A DNA stretch of 64,000 nucleotides from Brachionus manjavacas (taxonomy: Eukaryota > Rotifera > Eurotatoria > Ploima > Brachionidae). The stretch covers positions 930,001 to 994,000 of the forward strand of contig JAHQIY010000001.1 of NCBI GenBank assembly GCA_019054805.1, written 5' to 3'. This document shows positions 9,645-19,335 of this stretch, piece by piece; position 1 is the stretch's first letter; the number at the start of each line of letters is the position of its first letter. Under the pieces are notes generated by a model. It was not told the DNA's origin. It saw nothing but the letters and a program-made list of their open reading frames with translations, and did no database searches. A program made the position numbers and the translations under genes.

Positions 9645-9936
9645 AAATGAAAAAAAATTCAAGCTCACTTTTAAACGACTTGTTGATTCTTACAAAAAAG
9701 GCATTGATTTGTATTTTCAATTGAGTAAAAAAATAACCCAGTCGGTGACAGATGCACAGTTGAATTCTAAAAATTCGTCCATAAGCATTTCAAACCAGAC
9801 TAACAAATACTTGGACATGTATTGTTTATTGACGGAGAAATTCGATGAATTGGAGAACAATTTTAGAAATTTGCTGTTTATTGACGGGGTTAGTGAGAAT
9901 TTTTTCGATATAACTGTATTTGATCATCTATTGTAG
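9645..9936 (+). CDS. Unknown coding exon X, uninterrupted in copy A
   Basis: Open from a possible acceptor (ATTCTAAAG) at 9645 to TAG, about 97 codons. It reads FKRLVDSYKKGIDLYFQLSK near the start, then a Ser/Asn-rich stretch and a Leu/Glu-rich helix (LLTEKFDELENNFRNLL). The heptad-like spacing suggests a short coiled coil. I do not recognise it. In copies B and C the antisense LINE2 is inserted within this exon after the FIDG residues, so A is the only undisrupted version. It may be a fragment of a host gene carried in the tandem unit. Confidence 0.4.
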
Positions 9937-9989
9937 GAAGGATTCGGAAAAAAATCTGATAAAAAGTGTACAGTACTGCTATGATAAAC

Positions 9990-10420
9990 TGTTTTTAAGA
10001 AATTTTACGTAAAATCGCGTAAAGTCGCGAAGAAAAATTACGCAATTTTACTATAAAAAAATTCACTTTAAATGAATAAAAAAAAAAGAAATAGAAAAAA
10101 AATTCATTCAGATTAAAGTTTAGTCGTTGAAAAACTGGGTCTAGTCGGTAAGGTGAACCATAGTTCAATTATTATCCGAAAAATTCTTGTTCTAAGATTC
10201 TGTGAACTATCTTAAAATATTTTTTGATTATGCGAACAAATTGAACAAAGCTCAAAATTTAATAGAAAGTCGAAACTGATATAAAAGTTAGTTAATAGTT
10301 TTTTAGTTTTTTTTAGCTTTAGAAATAGCATTTTCTATGATCTGGTTGACTTGGTATTACTCTTTCCATAGTCCCAAATACCTAAATGCGCTCTCTTCTT
10401 AAATCTTTGCCTTTCAGCAT
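9990..10420 (-). mobile_element. DNA transposon relic with ACGTAA arm and IS1595-like exon (copy A)
   Basis: 9995-10060 carries TTTTACGTAAAATCGCGTAA and related palindromic pieces. Further right, about 10320-10390, the minus strand encodes a decayed block (VFGTMERV) that aligns with the better-kept block at 59761-59880 (WVFGIVERV). The flank with GTCGTTGAAAAACT, near 10130, is also shared with about 60400 in inverted form. Copies are at 22785-23205 and 35580-35995. The identity as an IS1595/Merlin-type DDE fragment is tentative. Confidence 0.4.
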
Positions 10421-11034
10421 AAAATAATAAAAATTAAAAAAAATTAAAATTATTTTTTTCAGCCTTTTAGTGTTTTTTAGTGAGTGAAATAAGAGTGAAC
10501 ATTTTTCAATATTAATATTAGAAACTTTCCACCATATAAGATTAGTATTTTTTAAACTAAAGAAATTCGATTAAACTAAAGTCAGTGGCACATTTGTCTT
10601 GACGAATGAAGACTTACATAGCTTTAAACACATTCATAGATGATTTGTTTGCATTCGTGATGGAAATGCTCACAATGTATCGCATAGGATGCTGAAAAAA
10701 GGTAGCTTTTTGATTCTATTAAAATAAGAAATTAAAATAAAAAGTTTTGTTAAAATTTTTCAAAAATCATAGGAGATTTTTGTTTTAAGAAATAATCTAA
10801 CAACTGATTTAGTTTTATTTTAAAATAAAAAGCCGACAGTTCTTTTAAAAAAAATTTTTCTTTGTAATTTTGAATCTTTAACTTCCATTATAATATCTAT
10901 TTTTTTACCCTAAACGGTCTTTAGGGTAAAATACTTAAAAAATATTTTTTAGTTTTTTTTAAAAGATGAAATTGAAATTGAAAAATAAAAAAAAAATTGT
11001 AAGCTTGATTTAAAAAATTTTATTAATATTTTAG

Positions 11035-11232
11035 AAAAGATGTGTCAAAACTGCCATGGATATTACTTTTTTTATTCAAACAATCAATGGTGGTGGGTAG
11101 AAAATCCATCAAGAAAGAAAAAGTTGAACATTCCGAAAACTTTTTCAAAACAATTGGATACATAATCGACATTTTAGATTATATTCGAAAATGTTTCGAA
11201 TTTAAATATTTTTTTGTAAATTTCGTTTTTTA
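11035..11232 (+). pseudogene. WWW exon Y1, copy A (frame broken)
   Basis: Follows an acceptor (TTAATATTTTAG). The frame KMCQNCHGYYFFYSNNQWWW is kept, but the T-run near 11142 is one base shorter than in copy B, so the frame ends early at about 11163. See the intact version at 23828-24027 for a description. Confidence 0.45.
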
Positions 11233-12659
11233 ATTTTGTTTTTAAATTGTAATTGTAAATAGTCTTTTATAAATTTTGTTGTAAAAATAAAAAAAAATAC
11301 AAAAAAATTGTAAAATTAATAAAAAGAACTAACCGCAAAAAAAAAATAAAAAAAATAAGAATTAAAAAAAACCATGTACATATTGTAAATAGAAAAATAA
11401 AATCAAATATATTATTTATATCAAAATTTGTCTTTATTTTTATCTAATTTTTGTTTTCACACTGTCCATTAATTGGAGCGTTTATTTGATTACGATCAGT
11501 TTGCTGAACTTTCTTTCTTTTTAACCATTTAGCTTTTAAACACTTAAACAATTCTAATTTTTAATTTGACTGTATTTATATTATTTCAACATTTTTTCAT
11601 AAAAGGCTGGTCATTATAAAATTAAAAATAAGATTTATGGTTTAAAATGTTGATAACCTTTTTTTCGACTTATTCTAGAATAGTATCAGCTAATACATAG
11701 TTATTGACTTTTATAATTTTTCTTATTTTCTAAACATCTAAAAAGGTAAACCTAAATTAAGAAAAAATTCAAAAAAAAAGAAAAGAACAAAAATTTTTAA
11801 ATCAAAATGAATTTTGAAACGTAAAGACATACAGAATCAGAATAATAAAAAGTGAACTTCGAAACTAAATTTAATATGGTTCCCATGAATTATTTTGATC
11901 CCGGATAGTCTAGTTTTTGACCCAAAAATATTCAACCAACATTTAAGTAAATTCGAGAAATTTCTGGTAAAATCATCGGAACAAATCTGTGGAGTTAATT
12001 ATTTTACTAATAAACTGGCAATAATATAATTTACTAAATTAGTCTAAATTAAAGTATATTTTTAAAGCTTTTTCTTTCTGGATAATGTCTTTTAAAAGAA
12101 AATAAGCTTTTGAAATTTTTAATTTCAAATTCTAATGAGAAAATGTGGAGCTTATAAAATTTGAAAACTTTTTCAAAACCTTTTCATTATTGTCTCGCGT
12201 TATAGCCAAAAAATCAAAAAGCTAAATTAGCTGCTTATAAATTATTTAAGTTTATTAATTTAAATTTCTAAAATAAAACTAAAACTGAGAAAAAAAATGA
12301 AATGAAAAAACAAATTGAATTGAAACATGAGGAGTTTAAGTGACTAATTTAACTTTTTGATATAACGCGAGACAAAAATGCAAAGAACTGCTAAAATTTT
12401 TGAAAAAATCATAGGACTTTTTTGTTTAACAAAAAAATCAAATAACTGATTTTGTTATATTTTAAAATAAAAGAGCTGACGGTTCTTTTGAAATAAAATT
12501 TTCTTCGAAATTTTGAATCTTTTACTTCAAGTATAATACATACTTTTTTACTCTTGAGACCGTATAAATAGTCTTTTTTTATTTACAAAAAAATAAAATT
12601 GAAATTGAAAAATTAAAAAAAAATTGTAAGCTTGATTTAAAAAATTTTATTAATATTTT

Positions 12660-12859
12660 AGAAAAGAGGTGTCAAAACTGCCATGGATATTACTTTTTTA
12701 TTCAAACCATCAATGGTGGTGGGTAGAAAATCCATCAAGAAAGAAAAAGTTGAACATTCCGAAAACTTTTCTCAAAACAATTGCATTAATAATCGACATT
12801 TTGGATTATATTCGAAAATGTTTCGAATTTACATATTTTTTTGTAAATTTCGTTTTTTA
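12660..12859 (+). pseudogene. WWW exon Y2, copy A (frame broken)
   Basis: The second member of the duplicated exon. It has AGG where Y1 has ATG and one T too few in the run near 12692, which shifts the frame before the Trp cluster. The intact equivalent is 38252-38451. Confidence 0.4.
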
Positions 12860-13110
12860 ATTTTGTTTTTTAATTTTAATTGTAAATAGTCTTTTATAAA
12901 TTTTGTTGTAAAAATAAAAAAAAATACAAAAAAATTGTAAAATTAATAAAAAAGATACACCGCAAAAAAAAAATAAAAAAAATAAGAATTAAAAAAAAAA
13001 CATGTACATATTGTAAATAGAAAAATAAAATCAAATAAATTATTTATATCAAAATTTGTCTTTATTTTTTTCTAATTTTTGTTTTCACACTGTCCATTAA
13101 TTGGAGCGTT

Positions 13111-14270
13111 CATTTGAAAACGATTATTATTTTCTTAAAGTATTAATATTGTCCAGGAAATAAGTCATTCACATGATAAAAATCAGTTGCTGACCTTTTT
13201 AATTTTGTAAACTTTTAACCTATTATTCTAATTTTTTCTTAGAAAATTCTTAGAAAGATTGCCGAATAATAGGTAAGACAGAAATTTTAAATAAGTTTGT
13301 TAGTTTATTTTTTTAAAATTTAACATACTTAAGTTTAAGTCTTTAAATTGAAATAATATTTTGAATTGATCATCAACTTCAAGATAACGTAAATTTGAAC
13401 AATTTCTTTATTTTATGTTAAAAATGCGAGTGATTTTAATTAAAAAAAATGAAATCTTTATTTTCGATGAAACTAATGCTTTCAAGGCAAATTAGCCCAA
13501 AACTTAAATTAAAAAATATATTTAAAATAAATAGACCAAAATATTTGAATAAAATAAGAATTTTTTTTTTAATTTTGTAATTAATGAAGAAAAAAAGAAA
13601 AAAATTTTTAGATTTGCTTGATTAAAAAAAGATTTGCTTGATATAAAAAAAGAACTAGCTTTTTAGTTTCCTTTTTTAAAAAATTTGTTGAGCTTTAGAA
13701 TTGAATAGCAAAATTTTCTATTCTCTTGGATTAAAAATTTTTTTAATTCAAATTCTAAGAAGAAAATTTTAAGCTTTATGTATAAGAAAAATTCTAACAG
13801 TTCTTTGCATTTTTGTCTCGCGTTATATCAAAAAAATCAAAAAGTTAAAATAGTCGCTTAAACTCTTCATGTTTCAATTCAATTTTTTTCATTATATTTT
13901 TATTTGCTTGGTTTTAAATAGAGTTTTTTTAAAATTTGAAAAAGCTCTGAAATTAAATTATGAATACTTTCTAATTCTGGTGATTCTAGAGATTTTGAAT
14001 TAATATAAATAACATATGGAAAGATTATTTTTCTATTCTACTTTTTTCAATAAGACTTTAAGTAAAAAAAGCCCTAAAAAGAAGTGGCTTTATTTAAAAA
14101 AAAAACAAACTGAATTCAAAATATGTATTTTTATAAAATTAAATCAAATGATAGTTTTTCCGGCTATCTTTATTAATAATTAACATATATATAATGCTAT
14201 TTTTTGTTTTTTGTCGAAATTTTGACAACAAATTTTAAGAGAATTACCAAACAGATTTTCTTGATTTTTT
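13111..14270. other. Non-coding AT-rich part of the unit
   Basis: No coding stretch is supported. It contains a right-end relic of the hAT-type MITE (TTGAATTGATCATCAACTTC near 13360) and a near-palindrome pair with TTGTCTCGCGTTATA at about 12197, 12360 (inverted) and 13817. Confidence 0.4.
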
Positions 14271-15398
14271 TATTATTATTTATTTGTTATTTATTTATTT
14301 ATTTTCTTTATCGAGCTAGGGCTCCTTCAGAATAAATTAAAAATCAAAATCAAAATAAAAAATAAAATTAAAGTTAATAAAATGAGATAAAAAAATCAAA
14401 ATAAAGTAAATAAGCTAAAAAAAATGAAAGTTTAGAAGACAAAGATTGTTTCATGTGGCACATGTTTACATAGTTCTGGTTTCGGGAAAAAAGGAGGAAA
14501 TAGTAAGGTAGCAATTACACAATGGAGTTGGGTATTCAATTTATCTCGATTCGAAACCTTCTTTGTATTCCTGCACCAGTGTTTCAAACAATGGAATAGA
14601 ATGACTCAGTCCTGTCCCAACATTTCTCTCACTCAACTAAAAAAGCCGATTTGAGACTGTAAGTAATTCAAGTTTGTTAAAAGCTTCGTGATGCATGATA
14701 TTGGAGGGAGTATCATATTTTAACTTACGAAAAGATCTGACTGCTGTATTCTGAATTGCTTGTAACTTTTTGATATTATTTTCTGAAAATTCAGGCAAGG
14801 AAACGAATAGTCTAGAATTGAACCAACTAAAGATTTATAAAGATTTCCCAACGTTTTTTGATTAAGACCCCATTTTTCATTTGACATCTTAATAATATTT
14901 ACCCTTTTGTTGCAGCGTTCTTTAATTTCGTCTACTAATATATTAAAATTTAATTTAGAATCAAATTTTTTACCAAGAAACTTGATTTCTTTTTGGCTCA
15001 TTATTCTGTTTTCATAAATTTTTAAGTTTAGATTATCACTCTCTTTATTGTACCTAGAGAAGATTACTGAACACGACTTTTCAACTGATATCTTCATTTT
15101 CCATTTAATAAGCCTTTGTTAAAGTTCGTTGTTGTAATTATTTATCTTATTTTCTAGGTTCCCCTTTTTGTAATAAATGAAGAATGTAACTAGATCATCT
15201 GCGAAAAGCTGAAAGTATTCATTATTTGTTTTGTTTCTTTTGGGGATGTCATTAATATATATACTAAATAAAAGAGGACTAATTACTGAGCCTTGAGGAA
15301 CACCTGCAGTTATTTGATATTCGTCGCTCAAGTGGTCATTCACATTTACCTTAAATGTCCTAGAGTCTAAAAAGGGTCTAATCCAGTTAACAAGACCC
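14271..15398 (-). mobile_element. LINE3, 5'-truncated, copy A
   Basis: Minus-strand frames give RT blocks DSRTFKVNVNDHL, GVPQGSVISPLLFSIYIND, catalytic LFADDLVTFF and then, after a frame break near 15110, the post-catalytic SVEKSCSVIF and KEIKFLGKKFDSKLNF blocks. The 3' trailer contains the family hairpin (complement of GAGCTAGGGCTCC near 14313) and a (TTAT)n-rich tail. The 5' truncation abuts M3 peptidase exon 1 directly. B and C copies: 27072-28199 and 39860-40990. Confidence 0.85.
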
Positions 15399-15579
15399 AA
15401 AAAGCCAAAACTAACATAAAGTTACAAACTAAATTAAAGGCTATGAACGAATTAGATAAAAATTTAGGAAACGTTTTATGTTATATAAATATTTTAATAA
15501 GTGTTTTTCCGGATAAAGATGTTCGAGACACTTCCTCTGATGTTGTAGCTGAACTGAATAAGTTTACAATTGAATTAAG
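15398..15579 (+). pseudogene. Thimet-oligopeptidase-like (M3) exon 1, copy A
   Basis: Frame ...LQTKLKAMNELDKNLGN... followed by FPDKDVRDTSSDVVAELNKF and TIELR, then a GT donor (AAG|GTAATT) at 15580. This matches the segment of thimet oligopeptidase/neurolysin with FPQHVSPSKDIRTASTEADKKL..., a helical part of the non-catalytic domain before the HEXXH peptidase core. Only this exon and the next are present. The 5' edge is cut by LINE3, so this is a gene fragment and not a working peptidase gene. Confidence 0.7.
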
Positions 15580-15628
15580 GTAATTTAAAAATAAAAATGC
15601 TCATGAAAAAATTTAATTTTTTTTTGGA

Positions 15629-15898
15629 ATGGACAAAAAATTTTTGGAATTTTTAGAAAAAGCTCGATCACAGTTTGACCAACATTTAGACAATGAATCG
15701 AGACGGTATTTGGAAAAGAACATACTTGAACGAAGACTTGATGGTCTTCATTTAGACGATAACACTTTGAACCATGTCAAGATATTAAGTGAAAGGATAA
15801 GTGGTTTATGTGTGGAGTTTTCGAAAAACTGTAATGAGAATCGACTAAATTTAGGAATTAAAAAAATAATATATTTGAAAGACAATTTAATCAATTAG
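15629..15898 (+). pseudogene. Thimet-oligopeptidase-like (M3) exon 2, copy A
   Basis: Reads FLEFLEKARSQFD, RRYLEKNILERRLDGLHLDD and ISGLCVEFSKNCNEN, which aligns with the M3 family block ARYLERL..GRRNGLHLP...LCIDFNKNLNE. After NEN the frame runs into non-family sequence, so the true donor is probably near there. The family-like coding begins at or before 15629, but the position expected for the acceptor reads TTTTTTTTTGG instead of AG in all three copies. An alternative phase-compatible AG (TTTTTAG near 15656) would drop about ten residues. The HEXXH catalytic exon is absent. Copy B has a one-base deletion near 28661. Confidence 0.72.
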
Positions 15899-15933
15899 TT
15901 GCTATTTTAATAAAAATTAACATTTTTGTAAAA

Positions 15934-16258
15934 ATAGAAGTCGAAAATGAAAGTCCCGAAACAGCAGCAAATGTAGAACCAACCAGAAAAGGCCGTGGTG
16001 GTCGCAAAAAGGGAAGCAAAAATAAAAAAACTCTAGAAAAAGATGCACGTGAGAGAGAAGCTAGCGAGAGAAAATAATAAAATTTCAAATTTTTTAAAAC
16101 AAATAATTTTTATACGGAAAATTTATGCCATTTTTATATTAAAATACCGTTTTTTTTATCAGTTTAAATAAAAATTTGTGACGCATTAAAATCCAGAATT
16201 CTGGCTTAAAGTGCAACGCATTAGGGGGCAAGGCATTACGGTATTAATGATAAAATAG
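15934..16258. mobile_element. Deleted relic of foldback element E3 with its AT-hook exon (copy A)
   Basis: Holds the 3' part of the AT-hook exon (15943-16077, ending TRKGRGGRKKGSKNKK and an Arg/Glu tail) and the right-hand terminus ...GGCAAGGCATTACGG. Compared with the complete element in copy C (42386-43357), the left arm, the exon start and most of the right arm are missing. The right-arm deletion is bounded by the direct repeat GCATTAAAA. Confidence 0.75.
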
Positions 16259-16483
16259 CTTTATTTATTACTAAAATTTTTTACAATTTTTAAAAGAAAC
16301 AATATATTTTTTAATTTCATCAAAAAAAATGGATATAGAGCTTATTAGTTCTTTAACGGAAATAAAAGATAAAAATTTAATTTTATTGAAAAATTGAAAA
16401 AAATTAAAAATATTTTATTAAATTTATAAAAACCTCTATAAAACAAAAAAATTTGAATTTAGCTTACATCTTTTGTTTAAGTA

Positions 16484-16558
16484 ACGTAATCATCCGAATT
16501 GTCACTAAAAAATTTAATGACATGTCACTAAATTCGGATAATTACGTTAGTTCCTTTA
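16484..16558. repeat. Palindromic MITE with TAACGTAATCATCCGAATT ends (copy A)
   Basis: Termini TAACGTAATCATCCGAATT and AATTCGGATAATTACGTTA face each other around a short centre containing AAAAAATTTAATGACATGTC. Copy B (about 29281-29347) is the same. Copy C (43600-43742) keeps a longer version with a further palindrome (TAGAGTACTCTA). Confidence 0.75.
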
Positions 16559-16827
16559 AAAAGATTAGTGTCCCTTTTTAAAAAAGACTCACTGACACTA
16601 CATTTATTCAAATTTAATACATTTAAAAAAATGAAAATACAAAATATAGTCTGATTGTTGATTAAAAAAAAAATTTTTTGAAAAAATTCAATTTAAATTT
16701 TTTTAAAAATTCTTTAAAAATTAAGTTAAAAATTTTGTGAACCCTTTAAACTAAAAAAATTGTTAACTCACTAGAATATTGTTTTTTGTCAAAATTTTTT
16801 GTCACCAAAAAATTAAATAAATCATCA

Positions 16828-16931
16828 AGAGCCAAAATTAGGCGCCAACACAGTCTGTCCTGTTAATGAATACAATTCCACTAATTAAATCAGAAATACT
16901 AAAAAAACGTTGGACTAAAATTTGGCTCTAA
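16828..16931. repeat. Small inverted-repeat element AGAGCCAAA (copy A)
   Basis: Ends AGAGCCAAAATTA and AAATTTTAGTCCAAC/TTTGGCTCT are inverted repeats about 100 bp apart. Its right end lies within 12 bp of the breakpoint of the tandem triplication. Copies: about 29626-29726 and 44018-44122. Confidence 0.6.
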
Positions 16932-16941
16932 AAAAAAATCT

Positions 16942-16949
16942 GATTGTAT
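16942..16949. other. Tandem-duplication junction A/B with 8-nt filler
   Basis: Filler GATTGTAT sits between the right end of unit A (AAAAATCT) and the left end of unit B (TTTGATTGTAAATT). It looks like a partial copy of the adjacent TGATTGTA. The same filler is present at 29740-29747. Confidence 0.85.
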
Positions 16950-17512
16950 TTTGATTGTAAATTATTTAGATCATTGTATTTAACTTTTGTTCGTCCTTTT
17001 TTGGAATTTGCTGTGCCTGTATGGTCTCCATTTCTTAAGTCGGATTGTGAGAATCTTGAGAGGATTCAACGCAGAGCTACGAAATTTGTTTCTTCAATTA
17101 GAAACAAACCGTATGAAAGCAGATTGAAGGCTTTAAACATTCCAAATCTGGTGGAAAGAAGAAAAAGAGGTGATCTAATTCAATTATACAAGTTGATGCA
17201 TGGAATAGAAATGGTTGAAAAAAGCAACAATTTTAATGTCACCAAAATTCAAGGAAGAGATCACTGCTTCAAATATCACAAAGAAATTTCGAGACTCCAA
17301 CATAGAGATAACTTTTTTTTCAACAGAATCGCTAACATATGGAACTCACTGCCAAATCAATTAGTTGAAGCCCCCAATGTTTACAGCTTTAAAGCAGGCA
17401 TTGATTGCTGGATGAGCAGCAATCAATCACATCAGCTGTCATAGTGTGCCTTATCAGCACACTCGCTGGCTAGCCAACTACAGTCAAAACTACTACTACT
17501 ACTACTAAAGAT
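16950..17512 (+). mobile_element. LINE1 3' fragment, copy B
   Basis: Open for 166 codons (16944-17444): LYLTFVRPFLEFAVPVWSPF, ENLERIQRRATKFVSSIRNK, the RRKRGDLIQLYKLMHGIE block, then the C-terminus and (TAC)n tail. It lacks the catalytic domain because the unit boundary cuts the element. Confidence 0.85.
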
Positions 17513-17963
17513 GACAATTCTAATGTAATTAATTTATTTTTTAATATTGAAAATTTTGTTCTTAGCGATTTTGATGAAGCATCATCATTATTAAAATCTC
17601 GTGACCAAGAAAGATACAATCTTTTTATTTTCAATTTACGTCAAATCTGGCGATGATAAAATATAAACGAAAAGAAACTTAAATAATTTAAAATCGAGTT
17701 TGTTAATTTTTTTCAAGGAGAAACTTGAAAAAATTAAAAAGAAATTCAATAAATGCACGAAATTAATTTAACATTTTACATTTTAATAAAAAAAAAAAAA
17801 ACTGAATCTAAAAGCTTTTGTTAGTAATTTTAGAAGAATTTTTAGGTAAGGTCTAGGTAAGGTAAGGTAGAAAAGAAATTATCAATTCTAAGTTCAGTAA
17901 ATTTGTTTTTTATTTCAATACTAATAAAATAATTAATAAATACATGCCCGAATTAAATGCAAA

Positions 17964-18022
17964 GAATTTATTATATCCGAATTTAAAATTAGTCAAATTT
18001 TAAATTCGGATATAATGAATTC
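17964..18022. repeat. ATCCGAATTT palindromic mini-element (copy B)
   Basis: Same element as at 9450-9508. It shares with C the substitution GCAAAG (A has GCAAGG) just upstream. Confidence 0.7.
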
Positions 18023-18158
18023 AGAGTGGCATAATGCCTCAAGTTTGTTTGATCTTATTTTATTTTAAAAACATTAAAAATTCAATACCAAGGTCTACAA
18101 GGTCCATTGGCGTAAGAATTCTTGGATCCGAGCGAGTTCAATGCTAAATATTCTAAAG

Positions 18159-18406
18159 AAATGAAAAAAAATTCAAGCTCACTTTTAAACGACTTGTTGA
18201 TTCTTACAAAAAAGGCATTGATTTGTATTTTCAATTGAGTAAAAAAATAACCCAGTCGGTGACAGATGCACAGTTGAATTCTAAAAATTCGTCCATAAGC
18301 ATTTCAAACCAGACTAACAAATACTTGGACATGTATCGTTTATTGACGGAGAAATTCGATGAATTGGAGAACAATTTTAGAAATTTGCTGTTTATTGACG
18401 GGGTTA
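18159..18406 (+). pseudogene. Unknown exon X, copy B, interrupted by LINE2
   Basis: Same frame as 9645-9936 up to FIDG, where LINE2 is inserted antisense. The remaining end of the exon (FDITVFDHLL) resumes at 22685. Confidence 0.6.
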
Positions 18407-18882
18407 ATAATAATAATAATAAAAATAATATATATAAGCTACAGCAAGACTAGCTTGCGGAGGTGGCCTACTAGGAGGTCACCTATGGTAGCTCTTTGCA
18501 CATTACACATAAAAATTTACTGCAAAAAGAAAAAACTGTTTAAATTTTTAGGTCAAAATAATAATAAATAATAATAATATAAGTTACAACAAGCTAAAAA
18601 AAAAAAAAAAAAAAAAAACATTCATATATTACTTCTCACTTTCATATGCTACATATACTACATCACCATTGCATTTGAATTTTAAATTAATCTTTTTCTT
18701 TTTTTCTATTTCTTACTTTTTCTTTTCTTTCCTTTCCTTTTTTTTCTTTTTTTCTATGCTAGACTTAGACCGATCCAATCAAGCAAATCAACCAGACCAA
18801 TCTAGCTCCACAAAGACCACAATCAAGGTAACTCAAAATTCTTTTCTTTTTGATCTGATTTTTTATAAATAAATGCTCCTAT

Positions 18883-19335
18883 TCATGATTGTTGACTGGA
18901 CATGAAGGTATCGTATCGGTTCTTGAACTTGTTGACCGAGTCGGCGTCTATGACTGTAGCTGGTAGGGCATTCCACTCGTTGACTATCCTGTTGGTGAAT
19001 GTGTTTGCTCTTTGAAGACATTTGGTCGAGGCCTGGCCGGACAATCTTCTTGCATGACCTCTGATACCTCCGGCGGGTCCGGGTTGGGATAGTGAACTTG
19101 CGGGAACCGGGGGATTCACCCAGCTCACTTCGTTGATCCCTTTGGTGAGTTTGAACATCTGGATCAGGTCTCCACGTACACGGCGCTCTTGAAGGGGAGT
19201 TAGTCTAAGGACGGCAAGACGGTCTTCGTAGCGCCAGTTTCTAATGCGGGGCACCAGTTTGGTGGCCCTTCTCTGCACCTGCTCGAGCATCTTTGCGTCT
19301 TTCTTGCTAGGGGGGACCAGACAACAGCGGCACAT
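18883..19335 (-). CDS. LINE2 ORF2 C-terminal part (shifted frame), copy B
   Basis: Continues the ORF2 protein after a frameshift in the G-run near 19311-19316, which is one base shorter than in copy C. It contains LEQVQRRATKLVPRIRNWRY, the RRVRGDLIQMFKL block and FTNRIVNEWNALPA, the usual post-RT C-terminus of this LINE group. The shift separates it from the RT. Confidence 0.8.
   Translation of the reverse strand: MCRCCLVPPSKKDAKMLEQVQRRATKLVPRIRNWRYEDRLAVLRLTPLQERRVRGDLIQMFKLTKGINEVSWVNPPVPASSLSQPGPAGGIRGHARRLSGQASTKCLQRANTFTNRIVNEWNALPATVIDADSVNKFKNRYDTFMSSQQS

Larger units (their letters stand above)
10735..13110 (+). repeat. Diverged direct duplication of about 1.63 kb inside the unit
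   Basis: The stretch around 10740-11480 recurs around 12385-13110 at an offset of about 1627 bp. Shared parts include the approach (ATTTTGAATCTTT), the WWW exon, and the non-coding trailer through TGTCCATTAATTGGAGCG. The two halves differ by many substitutions, so this duplication is much older than the 12.8-kb triplication. Equivalent pairs are in copies B and C. Confidence 0.8.
8439..16941. repeat. Tandem unit copy A (lacks LINE2)
   Basis: The first of three direct copies. The left boundary lies inside LINE1 at TTTGATTGTAAATTA. The right boundary is directly after TTTGGCTCTAAAAAAAAATCT, where the next copy starts after the filler GATTGTAT. Length 8.5 kb. It is shorter than the others because it has no LINE2 insertion and, like B, has lost palindromic segments kept in C. 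Confidence 0.9.

Noticed and set aside
18669-18872. 67-codon plus-strand frame rich in Phe
   Set aside because: Lies in the T/C-rich 3' UTR tract of antisense LINE2.
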